Part shown: in pieces, positions 16,254 through 25,520 of the stretch
Position numbering within the stretch: position 1 is the first letter of the stretch
Layout: every line of letters starts with the position of its first letter
Source: an uncultured Bulleidia sp.
GTDB taxonomy: Bacteria > Bacillota_I > Bacilli_A > Erysipelotrichales > Erysipelotrichaceae
Reading direction: 5' to 3'
Length of the DNA: 64,000 nt
Assembly (NCBI GenBank): GCA_947087645.1
Contig: CAMUDN010000004.1
Location: 1 to 64,000 of the forward strand
Position numbers and translations under genes: made by a program
Notes under the pieces: model-generated
Databases searched by the model: none
Seen by the model: only the letters and a program-made list of their open reading frames with translations
What the model was told of the DNA's origin: nothing

Positions 16254-18413
16254 ATGTATATTGTCAAGTGTTGGATTGAAAATACTGTACGTTGTCTTGA
16301 TCATCATTACACGTATTTAAGTGCAAAGAAAATTATTCAAGGTGTCCGTTGTTTTGTGCCATTTGGTCATACACAAAGAATGGCCTTTGTTGATGAGTGT
16401 CATGAATGTTTACTTAGTTATGAAGAGTTATGCAAGCAAGAAGGTTATCCAATAAAAGAAATTACGGAAGTTTTAGATAAAGAGCCTATTTTAAATGAAG
16501 AATTATATCAGTTAGCTTTTTGGCTTAAAAAAAGAACGTTATCGACGACTATTGCTTGTTTACAACTGATGATGACCAATAAAAAAAGAGTTAAAGGTAA
16601 AGTTAAAAAAGTTGTTCAGGAAGCATATGTTGAATTAGTTGATAAACAAATTGATTTAACAGTTAAACAAGCAGATGTTTTACAATTCATTCGTTTACAT
16701 CCGCATATTACATATGCGAAGTTAATAAAAGATTACCCATATATTAGTAAAATACTATTAAAAAAAGGCATTATTCGTAAGTGTTTTAGAGATCGTTTAG
16801 TGCCTTTTAAGAGTGCCAATATGCATTCATCATGGCATCAGCTAAGTATGGAACAAATGTTTGCTTATCAAACAATTAGTCAAAAAAAAGATATTTATTT
16901 ATTATTTGGTCAAACAGGTTCAGGCAAGACTGAAATTTATTTACATTTAGCTAAAAAAGCATTGGCGGAAAATAAGCAAGTACTTATTCTCGTTCCGGAA
17001 ATCAGTTTAACGCCTCAAATGATTAATCGGGTTGCTTCATTATTCCCTGATGTGCTTGGCGTTTATCATTCAGCTTTAAGTGACCAAGAACGATATGAAC
17101 AGTATATGTTAGTTAAAAAAGGTAAAATTAGAATTGTAGTAGGTACTCGATCAGCTGCTTTCTTACCTTTTATAAATCTTGGCTTAATTGTAATGGATGA
17201 AGAACATGATCCTTCTTATAAACAAGATGTTCAACCAAGTTATCATTGTCGTGATGTGTTGATTGAAAGGTCTAAGTTTCATCATTGTACGCTTGTTTTA
17301 GGCAGTGCTACACCCTCACTTGAAAGCTTTGCACGGGCTAAAAAAGGTGTTTATCAATTAATTACATTACGTAATCGCTTTGGTCAAAGCTTAGCCGATG
17401 TACAAGTTGTTGATATGACAAAAGAAATTAGACAAACACATAATTATATTTTATCTAAAGCTTTACAAAATGAATTGACAATGGTTTTAAAACGTAAAGA
17501 GCAGGCCATTATTTTACTTAATAAAAGAGGATATAGTCGTCTATTACGTTGTAAAGCTTGTCAATCTATATTAATTTGTCCACATTGTGATTTAGCTTTA
17601 ACATATCATGCTGAAGATAAAAAGATGAAATGTCATAGTTGTAATTTTGAGATGTCAGTACCAACTTTTTGTCCGACTTGTAAGCAACAAGCTGGTTATA
17701 GTAGCTATGGTTTTGGAACACAGAAATTATGTGAAGAAATTAAACATTTATGGTCTGATAGTAAAATTATTCGGATGGATTTAGATAGTACACGAAGAAA
17801 AAATGCGCATCAAGAATTGTTACAAGAATTTGCAAATCAAGAAGCAGATATTCTAGTTGGTACACAGATGATAGCTAAAGGATTAGATTTTCCTAATGTA
17901 ACTTTAGTAGCAATTGTTAATGCTGATGATGGTTTACAAAGAAGTGATTATCGTTCCAGTGAATATACTTTTGATTTATTGATGCAGGCAGCTGGACGAA
18001 GTGGTCGAGGAGCAAAAAAAGGAAAAGTTATTTTACAAGTTTATAATCCTGAGCATTTTGCGATTAAGTATGCTATAAAGCAAGATTATGAAGCTTTTTT
18101 TAGGCAAGAAATGAAATTTAGGCATCAAGCTATATATCCACCATATTGTACTTTTGTAAGCTTTATTTTTGAAGGTAAGCAAGAAGATAAAGTATTACAA
18201 AATGCTCGTATATTAGCACATGAATTAAATGATAAGGTTGAAAGTTTAGGAATAGCAACATTATTGAAAAAGCGTGATTTATATCGCTTTCGTATTTTAG
18301 TTAAAGGAAAATATATAGACTCATTATTAGATATTTTGGCTGATATTCTGAAACAAAGTAAAAGTGATTTAAAGAATTTAAAAATAGATGTTGATCCTTT
18401 ATATATGGAGTAA
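16254..18413 (+). CDS. priA: Primosomal protein N', helicase PriA
   Basis: 719 residues. Superfamily 2 helicase that restarts stalled replication forks. Walker A is GQTGSGKTEIYLHL, Walker B DEEHD, followed by the zinc-binding region with C-x2-C pairs (CKAC, CPHC, CHSC, CPTC) and the motifs GTQMIAKGLDFPNV and QAAGRSGR. The N-terminal 3'-DNA-binding domain is present. It begins an operon with rsmB, rlmN, prpC, prkC, rsgA, rpe and thiN. The usual def and fmt between priA and rsmB are missing; fmt is found at 51080. Confidence 0.95.
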   Translation: MYIVKCWIENTVRCLDHHYTYLSAKKIIQGVRCFVPFGHTQRMAFVDECHECLLSYEELCKQEGYPIKEITEVLDKEPILNEELYQLAFWLKKRTLSTTIACLQLMMTNKKRVKGKVKKVVQEAYVELVDKQIDLTVKQADVLQFIRLHPHITYAKLIKDYPYISKILLKKGIIRKCFRDRLVPFKSANMHSSWHQLSMEQMFAYQTISQKKDIYLLFGQTGSGKTEIYLHLAKKALAENKQVLILVPEISLTPQMINRVASLFPDVLGVYHSALSDQERYEQYMLVKKGKIRIVVGTRSAAFLPFINLGLIVMDEEHDPSYKQDVQPSYHCRDVLIERSKFHHCTLVLGSATPSLESFARAKKGVYQLITLRNRFGQSLADVQVVDMTKEIRQTHNYILSKALQNELTMVLKRKEQAIILLNKRGYSRLLRCKACQSILICPHCDLALTYHAEDKKMKCHSCNFEMSVPTFCPTCKQQAGYSSYGFGTQKLCEEIKHLWSDSKIIRMDLDSTRRKNAHQELLQEFANQEADILVGTQMIAKGLDFPNVTLVAIVNADDGLQRSDYRSSEYTFDLLMQAAGRSGRGAKKGKVILQVYNPEHFAIKYAIKQDYEAFFRQEMKFRHQAIYPPYCTFVSFIFEGKQEDKVLQNARILAHELNDKVESLGIATLLKKRDLYRFRILVKGKYIDSLLDILADILKQSKSDLKNLKIDVDPLYME

Positions 18414-18415
18414 AT

Positions 18416-19636
18416 ATGAATGAGAGAAAAGTAATAGTAGATATTTTAGATGATGTTATTTATCATCATGCTTACGCTTCATTATGTTTAAAAAAATTAG
18501 GTGATGAAGGAAATATAGCTTTTATTACCGAGGTTGTATATGGTTGTTTAAGAAATTATTTTTTACTTAAATTACAATATGAGCCATATATTAAAAAGAT
18601 AAAGAAAAGACCTGAAATTATTGTACTGATGTCTGTTTATCAGCATTATTTTCTAGATTCTATTCCTGATTATGCAATTGTTAATGAAGCATGTAAATTA
18701 GTTAAAAAAGAAGAAAGAGCGTTTATTAATGCTCTTTTAAGAAATGTTTTTCAAAGAGAGTTAAATTATCCAAGTGGTTTAGAAATAAATGATTTAGCAA
18801 TTGCTTATTCTTTTCCTACATGGTTGATTCGTTTATGGGAAAAGCAATATGGCTTTGTAACAATGCAAAAAATATTAATAGAGAGTCAAAAAGAATCACG
18901 TGTATATGGACGAATAAATCATTTTTTATGTTCAAAAGAAGAACTAAAGGATTTTATTTTTTATGAAGATGATTGTGTGTCATGTCAAAATAATTTATTA
19001 AAAACAAAAGCTTTTCGTGACCATAAAATTTTAGTTCAAGATCGGCAAGCTCAAAAAATAGTACCCCATCTTGAATTACAAAAAGGTATGAAAGTTCTTG
19101 ATGCTTGTGCAGCACCAGGAACTAAGAGTCAACAAATGGCTATTTTAATGGCTAATCAAGGTGAAATTATAGCTTGTGACATTTATGATCATCGTTTAAA
19201 AATTATGCAAGAAATGCTTGATCAAACAGCAACTAAATGTATTTCTTTAAGAAAACATGATGCAACTATCATAAAACCAGAATGGTTCTTAGCTTTTGAT
19301 CGTATTTTACTAGATGTTCCATGTACAGGTTTGGGTGATTTATCGCATAAACCGGAAATTCGTTTCCATATTAAACCAGAAAAAATAGATGAATTACAAA
19401 AAATACAAAGGAGGATTTTGGATGTTAATGCTCGTTATTTAAAAAAAGATGCTTATTTAATTTACAGCACTTGTACTTTAAATAAGAAAGAAAATGAGCA
19501 ACAAATTCGTGATTTTATTAAACGTACACCAACTTTTCAGTTGCTTGCAGAAGAAACGTTTTTCCCGCAAGATGGTTGTGATGGTTTTTATTATGCAAAG
19601 CTAAGAAGAATTAGCGAAGAAGATATGGTAGAATAA
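18416..19636 (+). CDS. rsmB: 16S rRNA m5C967 methyltransferase RsmB
   Basis: 406 residues. An N-terminal NusB-like RNA-binding domain (about 1-130) precedes the methyltransferase domain with SAM motif VLDACAAPGTKSQ, and the two cysteine motifs DVPCTGLG and YSTCTLNKKEN used for m5C transfer. It starts 2 bases after priA with GGAG upstream. Confidence 0.93.
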   Translation: MNERKVIVDILDDVIYHHAYASLCLKKLGDEGNIAFITEVVYGCLRNYFLLKLQYEPYIKKIKKRPEIIVLMSVYQHYFLDSIPDYAIVNEACKLVKKEERAFINALLRNVFQRELNYPSGLEINDLAIAYSFPTWLIRLWEKQYGFVTMQKILIESQKESRVYGRINHFLCSKEELKDFIFYEDDCVSCQNNLLKTKAFRDHKILVQDRQAQKIVPHLELQKGMKVLDACAAPGTKSQQMAILMANQGEIIACDIYDHRLKIMQEMLDQTATKCISLRKHDATIIKPEWFLAFDRILLDVPCTGLGDLSHKPEIRFHIKPEKIDELQKIQRRILDVNARYLKKDAYLIYSTCTLNKKENEQQIRDFIKRTPTFQLLAEETFFPQDGCDGFYYAKLRRISEEDMVE

Positions 19637-19641
19637 TAGAC

Positions 19642-20688
19642 ATGCAAACAATATATGATTTAACATTAACACAATTAGAAGAATTTGTTTTACAGGCAGG
19701 GCAAAAGAAATATCGAGCTAAACAGCTATTTACATGGCTTTATCGTAAACGGGTATTAGATTTTGAACAGATGAGTGATTTACCACTTGATTTTATTAAA
19801 AAGCTTAAAGAAACTTTTATGATTATGCCAGTAAAAGAATTAACTCGTCAAATTTCACATGATGGAACACGAAAATATTTATTTGCTTTAGCTGATGGTA
19901 GCTCAGTAGAAACAGTTTTAATGCATTTTAATTTTGGCGAAAGTCTTTGTGTGACTTCACAATTAGGTTGTAATATGGGCTGTTCTTTTTGTGCTTCTGG
20001 TTTATTAAAAAAACAACGTGATTTAAGTCAAGGGGAAATTATTGGGCAGTTAATGTATGTCCAAAAAGAGTTGGATTTAGAAAATTTGAGGATTAGTAAT
20101 GTTGTCGTGATGGGTACAGGTGAACCATTTGATAATTATGATAATGTCCTTGGCTTTTGTGCGAATATTAATAATGACAATGGTTTAGGTATTGGAGCTC
20201 GTCATATTACTATTTCAACTTGTGGTATTGTGCCTAAAATAAGAGAATTTGCTAAAGGACATTATCAATATAATTTAGCTATTTCTCTTCATGCACCTAA
20301 TAATGAACTAAGAAGTCGTTTAATGCCTATTAATCATCGTTATTCTTTAGCTGAATTAATGGCTGCTTTGAAAGAATATAGTATATCGAATAATCGTCGT
20401 ATAACTTTTGAATATATTCTTTTACATGGCTTAAATGATCTTGATAAATATGCTATTGAATTAGCTAATTTAATTAGGGGAATGAATGCATATGTTAATT
20501 TAATTCCCTATAATAAAGTAGATGAGAAAGGTTATGAATCAACAAATGAGAAAAGTGCTTTACATTTTTATGATTTATTAATGAAGAATGGTGTTAAAGC
20601 AACTTTACGACAAAAACATGGTGATGATATTGATGCTGCTTGTGGCCAATTGAGAGCTAAGCATGAAAAGGGTAAAGTTAAGTTATGA
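19642..20688 (+). CDS. rlmN: 23S rRNA/tRNA adenine-C2 methyltransferase RlmN
   Basis: 348 residues. Radical SAM enzyme with CX3CX2C in GCNMGCSFCASG. GTGEPFDNYDNV and the C-terminal LRQKHGDDIDAACGQL, holding the methyl-carrying cysteine, are family-typical. It methylates A2503 of 23S rRNA and A37 of some tRNAs. Overlaps prpC by 4 bases. Confidence 0.95.
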   Translation: MQTIYDLTLTQLEEFVLQAGQKKYRAKQLFTWLYRKRVLDFEQMSDLPLDFIKKLKETFMIMPVKELTRQISHDGTRKYLFALADGSSVETVLMHFNFGESLCVTSQLGCNMGCSFCASGLLKKQRDLSQGEIIGQLMYVQKELDLENLRISNVVVMGTGEPFDNYDNVLGFCANINNDNGLGIGARHITISTCGIVPKIREFAKGHYQYNLAISLHAPNNELRSRLMPINHRYSLAELMAALKEYSISNNRRITFEYILLHGLNDLDKYAIELANLIRGMNAYVNLIPYNKVDEKGYESTNEKSALHFYDLLMKNGVKATLRQKHGDDIDAACGQLRAKHEKGKVKL

Positions 20689-21431
20689 AATATTATGGAA
20701 TGACAGATAAAGGCTTAATCCGTAAGAATAATCAAGATTCATATGTGATTGCAACAAATGAAGCAAAAGACGTTTTTGCGGTTGTGGCTGATGGTATTGG
20801 TGGTAATAAAGGTGGTGATATTGCTTCAAAGATCGCTGTTTCAGTGATTAGTGAGGCCTTTTCCTTGACGAAAAAATTTACGACGCAAACACAAATTGAA
20901 GAGTGGTTGAAGACAACTATTGATAATGCTAATGCACAAATTTTTTATTATGCCCAATGTAACCCAACTTATAAAGGCATGGGTACTACATTATGTGCTG
21001 TTTTATTATGTGAATTAGGAAGTTGGTTTATTAATATTGGTGATTCACGAGCTTATGCTTATTTTACCAATCATAATTTTCGGCAAATTACACAAGATCA
21101 TTCATATGTTAATGAATTAGTTCGCAAGAAATTAATAAGTGTTGAAGAAGCTAAACATTCAAAACAGAAAAATATGTTAACTAATGCATTAGGTGTTTGG
21201 AAAGATGTTCGTTTTGATGAATTTCATGGCTTTAGTGGCTTAGATAGTATTTTACTTTGCTCAGATGGCTTACATGCTTATGTTGAAGAAGAAAAGATCA
21301 AAGAAGTTTTATTATCTGAAAGTATTCCTTTTTGTAAAAAAGCAAGTCAATTAGTAAAACTTGCTAATGAAGCTGGGGGATATGATAATGTCACAGTTAT
21401 TTTGATCGATTTAAGAGGGCAAAAACAATGA
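20685..21431 (+). CDS. prpC: PP2C-type Ser/Thr protein phosphatase
   Basis: 248 residues. PP2C metal-binding motifs ADGIGGNKGGD, GMGTTLCA, NIGDSRAY, CSDGL and YDNVTVILI all appear in order. It reverses phosphorylation by the kinase encoded immediately downstream, with which it overlaps by 4 bases. Confidence 0.94.
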   Translation: MKYYGMTDKGLIRKNNQDSYVIATNEAKDVFAVVADGIGGNKGGDIASKIAVSVISEAFSLTKKFTTQTQIEEWLKTTIDNANAQIFYYAQCNPTYKGMGTTLCAVLLCELGSWFINIGDSRAYAYFTNHNFRQITQDHSYVNELVRKKLISVEEAKHSKQKNMLTNALGVWKDVRFDEFHGFSGLDSILLCSDGLHAYVEEEKIKEVLLSESIPFCKKASQLVKLANEAGGYDNVTVILIDLRGQKQ

Positions 21432-23035
21432 GTCGTAAAAATGTTATTGCTAATCGTTATGAAATCATAAGTTATATCGGTAAAGGTGGTATGGCAGATG
21501 TTTTTTTAGCTGTTGATTTAATTTTAAATCGGCAAGTAGCTATTAAAATATTGCATAGTGATTTGTCAAATGATTCAACAAATATTTTACGTTTTGAAAG
21601 AGAAGCTCAAGCTGCTGCTTCATTAGCTCATACTAATATTGTGGAAATATATGATGTTGGTGAATATAAAGACAATCACTATATTGTTATGGAATACTTA
21701 GAAGGTAAAACCTTAAAAGAAGTTATTCGTAAAAGGTCACCTTTACTAGTTTTAGAGGCAATTGATATTTTAAAACAACTTTGTTTAGCTATATCAGCTG
21801 CTCATGCAAGTGGCATTATCCATCGTGATATTAAACCTCAAAATATTATTGTTAAAGCTGATGGTACAATTAAAGTTCTTGATTTTGGTATTGCTATTGC
21901 TAAAGGTAATTTACAATTAACAAGAGCTAATAATGTGATGGGATCAGTTCATTATTTAGCACCTGAATTAGCTAAAGGAGAGGCAGCTAGTCCACAATCA
22001 GATATTTATGCTATTGGGGTTGTATTTTATGAAATGTTGACAGGTGATGTTCCTTTTAAGGCGGATCAAGCAGTACAAGTAGCAATGAAACATTTACGTA
22101 GTCCTATTCCTTCACCTCGTGATAAAAATTCTCAAATACCACAAGCAGTGGCTAATATTTGTTTGAAAGCAATGGCTAAAAATAAAAAAGATCGTTATCA
22201 GACATGTGCTGAATTATTATTTGATTTAGATCATTGCTTACAGAAAAAAAATGTTAAACCATATCAAGTAACAAGTAATAAAAAAACTTTTTCATTATCA
22301 AATGAAAAGCAAAAATCACATTTGAAAATATGGCTTAGTTTTTGCTTGCTAGCTTTACTTGTTTGTTCAACAATTATTTATTTTCACTATAATAGTTATG
22401 TCGTAATGCCAAATATTATAGGTCTAGATAAAAAAAAGGCGAGTCAAAAATTAAATGAAGTAGGTCTTAAAACTAATGATGAAAAGACAATATATTCTTT
22501 ATCTAAAAATTATCAACAAGGGAAAGTATATAGTACAGATGTTAAGGCTGGTAAAAAAGTACGCAAAGGGACTCAAATTATTTTGTCAGTTTCAGATGGT
22601 CTTGGCTTAGTTGCTCCTAATTGGGTTGGTAAAAATATTAATGAGGCATTACATTTTTGTAAGCCATATCCGATGATTAAGATTAAACAAAAAGAAGTAA
22701 GGACAAATAATAAACCGGGGATAATTTTAAAACAAGAAGGTATTTTAGCTGGTACTTTGTTTAATCCTTTGCATAAACATGAATTGCAATTAACATATGA
22801 AGCTTTTGCGAGTATGGTTATACCAGAGGATATTATTGGTCGTAATATTGATGAAGTTACAAAAGAATTAGAAGCAAAAGGGATGATTGTTCGTCGAGCT
22901 AATCGTGATACAAGTACGATGAGTCAAACGGAAATAGATAGAGTTAAAATTGGTGTTGTAGTAGATACAAATCCTAAAGTTGGGGAAAAATATATTCAAA
23001 AAGATAATAACTATATTACTTTGTTTTTTTATTAA
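21428..23035 (+). CDS. prkC: PASTA-domain Ser/Thr protein kinase
   Basis: 535 residues. Kinase domain (about 10-270) with GKGGMADVFLA, catalytic loop HRDIKPQN and DFGIA. One TM helix near 300-322, then three extracellular PASTA domains (starting about VMPNIIGLD, APNWVGKN and IPEDIIGRN). PASTA domains sense muropeptides or lipid II, and the kinase controls wall growth and division. It lies between its phosphatase and rsgA, as in Bacillus. Confidence 0.95.
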   Translation: MSRKNVIANRYEIISYIGKGGMADVFLAVDLILNRQVAIKILHSDLSNDSTNILRFEREAQAAASLAHTNIVEIYDVGEYKDNHYIVMEYLEGKTLKEVIRKRSPLLVLEAIDILKQLCLAISAAHASGIIHRDIKPQNIIVKADGTIKVLDFGIAIAKGNLQLTRANNVMGSVHYLAPELAKGEAASPQSDIYAIGVVFYEMLTGDVPFKADQAVQVAMKHLRSPIPSPRDKNSQIPQAVANICLKAMAKNKKDRYQTCAELLFDLDHCLQKKNVKPYQVTSNKKTFSLSNEKQKSHLKIWLSFCLLALLVCSTIIYFHYNSYVVMPNIIGLDKKKASQKLNEVGLKTNDEKTIYSLSKNYQQGKVYSTDVKAGKKVRKGTQIILSVSDGLGLVAPNWVGKNINEALHFCKPYPMIKIKQKEVRTNNKPGIILKQEGILAGTLFNPLHKHELQLTYEAFASMVIPEDIIGRNIDEVTKELEAKGMIVRRANRDTSTMSQTEIDRVKIGVVVDTNPKVGEKYIQKDNNYITLFFY

Positions 23036-23043
23036 GGTGAAAT

Positions 23044-23916
23044 ATGCAAGCGAAGATTATTAAAATTGTTTCTAAAGATTATGGTATTTATCTAACTGAT
23101 GAGCACCAAAAAGTTAATGCATCTTTAGCTGGAAAAATACGTTTACATTGTTCTTTACCATTAGTTGGTGATATGGTTGAAGTAAGTAAACAAGCTGATC
23201 GATATGTGATTGAAAAAATTTTGCCACGGAAGAATTTTTTATTACGTCCCTCTATTGCTAATGTTGATCAGGCTTTGATTGTAATGTCAGTTGTTGAACC
23301 AAATTTTTCCGTATCTTTAATAGATCGTTTATCTATTTTAATTCGGGCAGCTGGCATTAAACCAATTTTAATTGTAACTAAAGTTGATTTAGCATATAGT
23401 GAAGATGTAGAAAAAATGATTCAAGAATATGAACAAGGACAAATGCCAGTAATACGGTGTCAAAAAGATATTGTAAATCAGCAACTTATGAAAGTATTAG
23501 CTGATAAAATAAGTGTTTTAACAGGTCAAAGTGGAGCTGGTAAATCAACTTTATTAAATACTATTGATGCTCATTTTAAACTTGCTACACAAGCCATTTC
23601 AAAGGCATTAGGACGGGGCAAACATACAACTAGGCATACTGAATTACACGAGATAGGTCAAGGTTTAGTGGCTGATACACCAGGTTTTAGTTCTTTGTCA
23701 TTTAAACATTTATTAAAAAAAGATGTTGCTAATTATATTGATGATTTTAAGCCATATTTAAATCATTGCTATTTTAACGATTGTTTACATGATAATGAAC
23801 CAGATTGTGGTATTAAAAAAGCTGTTTCTGATGGTTTAATATCCAAGCGAAGATATCAATCATATTTACAAATATTAACGCTTATAAATGAAGAAAAAAG
23901 GAGGATAAAGAGATGA
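23044..23916 (+). CDS. rsgA: Ribosome small-subunit GTPase RsgA
   Basis: 290 residues. N-terminal OB fold, then a circularly permuted GTPase in which TKVD (G4) comes before GQSGAGKSTLLN (G1) and DTPGF (G3), and a zinc-binding region with HCYFNDCLHDNEPDCGI. It checks late 30S maturation. Overlaps rpe by 4 bases. Confidence 0.95.
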   Translation: MQAKIIKIVSKDYGIYLTDEHQKVNASLAGKIRLHCSLPLVGDMVEVSKQADRYVIEKILPRKNFLLRPSIANVDQALIVMSVVEPNFSVSLIDRLSILIRAAGIKPILIVTKVDLAYSEDVEKMIQEYEQGQMPVIRCQKDIVNQQLMKVLADKISVLTGQSGAGKSTLLNTIDAHFKLATQAISKALGRGKHTTRHTELHEIGQGLVADTPGFSSLSFKHLLKKDVANYIDDFKPYLNHCYFNDCLHDNEPDCGIKKAVSDGLISKRRYQSYLQILTLINEEKRRIKR

Positions 23917-24542
23917 TTATTGCACCTTCTATTTTAGCAATTCATATGGATCGCTTTTCAACTGAGTTTGAAGAATTAAATAATTCATCGGCAGAATGGA
24001 TTCATATTGATGTTATGGATGGTCATTTTGTGCCTAATTTAAGTTATGGTCCACATGTTGTTAAAGGATTAAGAACAGTTAGTAAGAAAAAATTTGATGT
24101 TCATCTAATGGTTAGTGATCCTATTTTTTATGCTGATTCTTTTATTAAAGCTGGAGCTGATTCAATAACTTTTCATGTAGAAGCTTTGTCACATGAACAA
24201 ATTATTCCTTTTATTAAACAATTAAAATTAAAAGGAGTTAAAGTAGGTATATCATTAAAACCTAAAACAAATATTTCCGTAATTGAAGAATATTTAGATT
24301 TAGTTGATTTAGTACTTGTAATGTCAGTTGAACCTGGTTTTGGTGGTCAATCATTTTTATTCAGTGCATTAGATAAAATTGCTTACTTAGCAAAAAAGAA
24401 AAAACATTATGAAATTGAAGTTGATGGTGGGATTAACAATGAAACAGCACTTTTATGCAAAGAAAAAGGAGCAACTGTATTAGTTGCCGGATCTTATATT
24501 TTTAATGGTAATATTGATGAAAGAATAGAAAGTTTAAGATGA
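23913..24542 (+). CDS. rpe: Ribulose-phosphate 3-epimerase
   Basis: 209 residues, TIM barrel. IAPSILAIHMDR, HIDVMDGHFVPN, HLMVSDP and VEPGFGGQ are the family motifs with the metal-binding His and Asp residues. It interconverts ribulose-5-phosphate and xylulose-5-phosphate in the pentose phosphate pathway. It sits between rsgA and thiN in the standard order. Confidence 0.95.
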   Translation: MIIAPSILAIHMDRFSTEFEELNNSSAEWIHIDVMDGHFVPNLSYGPHVVKGLRTVSKKKFDVHLMVSDPIFYADSFIKAGADSITFHVEALSHEQIIPFIKQLKLKGVKVGISLKPKTNISVIEEYLDLVDLVLVMSVEPGFGGQSFLFSALDKIAYLAKKKKHYEIEVDGGINNETALLCKEKGATVLVAGSYIFNGNIDERIESLR

Positions 24543-25138
24543 AAAAAGCAGTAATTGTATTAGGTAAAATAAAAAAATTACCAAAACAAACAAATGTAGC
24601 TTTTATTGGTGTCGATTATGGTGCACAATTTTTAGCAGAACAGGGTTTGATGATGGATTTAGCTATTGGCGATTTTGATTCGGTAGCTAATTTGGATTTA
24701 ATTAGACAATATGCTTTAAAAATAGTTATTTTACCATGCGATAAAGATGATACAGATAGTAGTGCAGCATTAAAAGCAATTGATCATAAAGCTTATTCAC
24801 AAATAGAATTATGGGGTGCATTAGGTGGTAGAATGGATCATGAATTAGTAAATGTAGCTTTGTTATATCGCTATCCAGGTATTTATATTTGTGATGAAAA
24901 ACAAATATTATGTGTTTTAAAGCCACAAAAATATCATTTGCAAAAAAAATTTAAATATATTTCTTTTTTATCACGTAATAAAACAGTTTTAAGTGCAAAG
25001 GGTTTGAAATATAAATTAAATAGGTGTGAATTACAAGCAGATGATCTATTTGCGACAAGTAATGAATTTTTACAAGATGAAATTACATTATTAGTTGAAG
25101 AAGGTCCTGTTTTATGTATTCAAAGTCAAGATAAATAA
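24539..25138 (+). CDS. thiN: Thiamine pyrophosphokinase
   Basis: 199 residues. IGDFDSV and DKDDTDSSAALKA are the ATP and substrate motifs of this family, and GGRMDHELVNVALL follows. It converts thiamine to thiamine diphosphate. Last gene of the priA operon, overlapping rpe by 4 bases, and followed by a terminator. Confidence 0.93.
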   Translation: MKKAVIVLGKIKKLPKQTNVAFIGVDYGAQFLAEQGLMMDLAIGDFDSVANLDLIRQYALKIVILPCDKDDTDSSAALKAIDHKAYSQIELWGALGGRMDHELVNVALLYRYPGIYICDEKQILCVLKPQKYHLQKKFKYISFLSRNKTVLSAKGLKYKLNRCELQADDLFATSNEFLQDEITLLVEEGPVLCIQSQDK

Positions 25139-25161
25139 AAAAACCTCGGTAAGAGGTTTTT
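25139..25161. terminator. Bidirectional terminator between thiN and rpmB
   Basis: AAAAACCTC (25139-25147) pairs with GAGGTTTTT (25153-25161) around a GGTAA loop. It serves the convergent thiN and rpmB units. Confidence 0.88.
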
Positions 25162-25363
25162 ATTTAGCTTCGCTGACGCTTTGTCCTGACTTTAAGGTCT
25201 TAAGGGCACGAGCAGAAATGCGTAGCGTTTGGGGCTTGCCATCTACAATCATATGAACTTTTTGTAAATTGACATTCCACTTACGACGTGTAGCACGTAA
25301 TGAATGGGAACGTTTATTTCCATATAAAGCTTTCTTACCGGATACGGCGCAAACTCTAGACAT
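25160..25363 (-). CDS. rpmB: 50S ribosomal protein L28
   Basis: 67 residues. Starts SRVCAVSGKKALYGNKRSHSLRATRRKWNVNLQ, the L28 signature. A few residues longer at the C-terminus (KSGQSVSEAK) than the 62-residue Bacillus protein. Encoded opposite to its neighbours, convergent to thiN and divergent from ftsA, as in many Bacillota. AAGGAGG precedes the start. Confidence 0.96.
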   Translation of the reverse strand: MSRVCAVSGKKALYGNKRSHSLRATRRKWNVNLQKVHMIVDGKPQTLRISARALKTLKSGQSVSEAK

Positions 25364-25520
25364 ACCATAACCTCCTTACCTATTTTTGAATGCTTAGCAA
25401 TCTTACCAAAAAAATCAAATATATGCAAGTCTAAACATAAAGTAAAATAAAATATTCTTTTTCTGATAACACATAATGATTGTGCTATGATAATATAAAT
25501 ATGGTGAAAGGAGTAATCCA

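Noticed and set aside
25400..25520. Riboswitch or small RNA between rpmB and ftsA
   Set aside because: Only AT-rich promoter-like DNA with a ribosome site; no stable paired structure could be traced.
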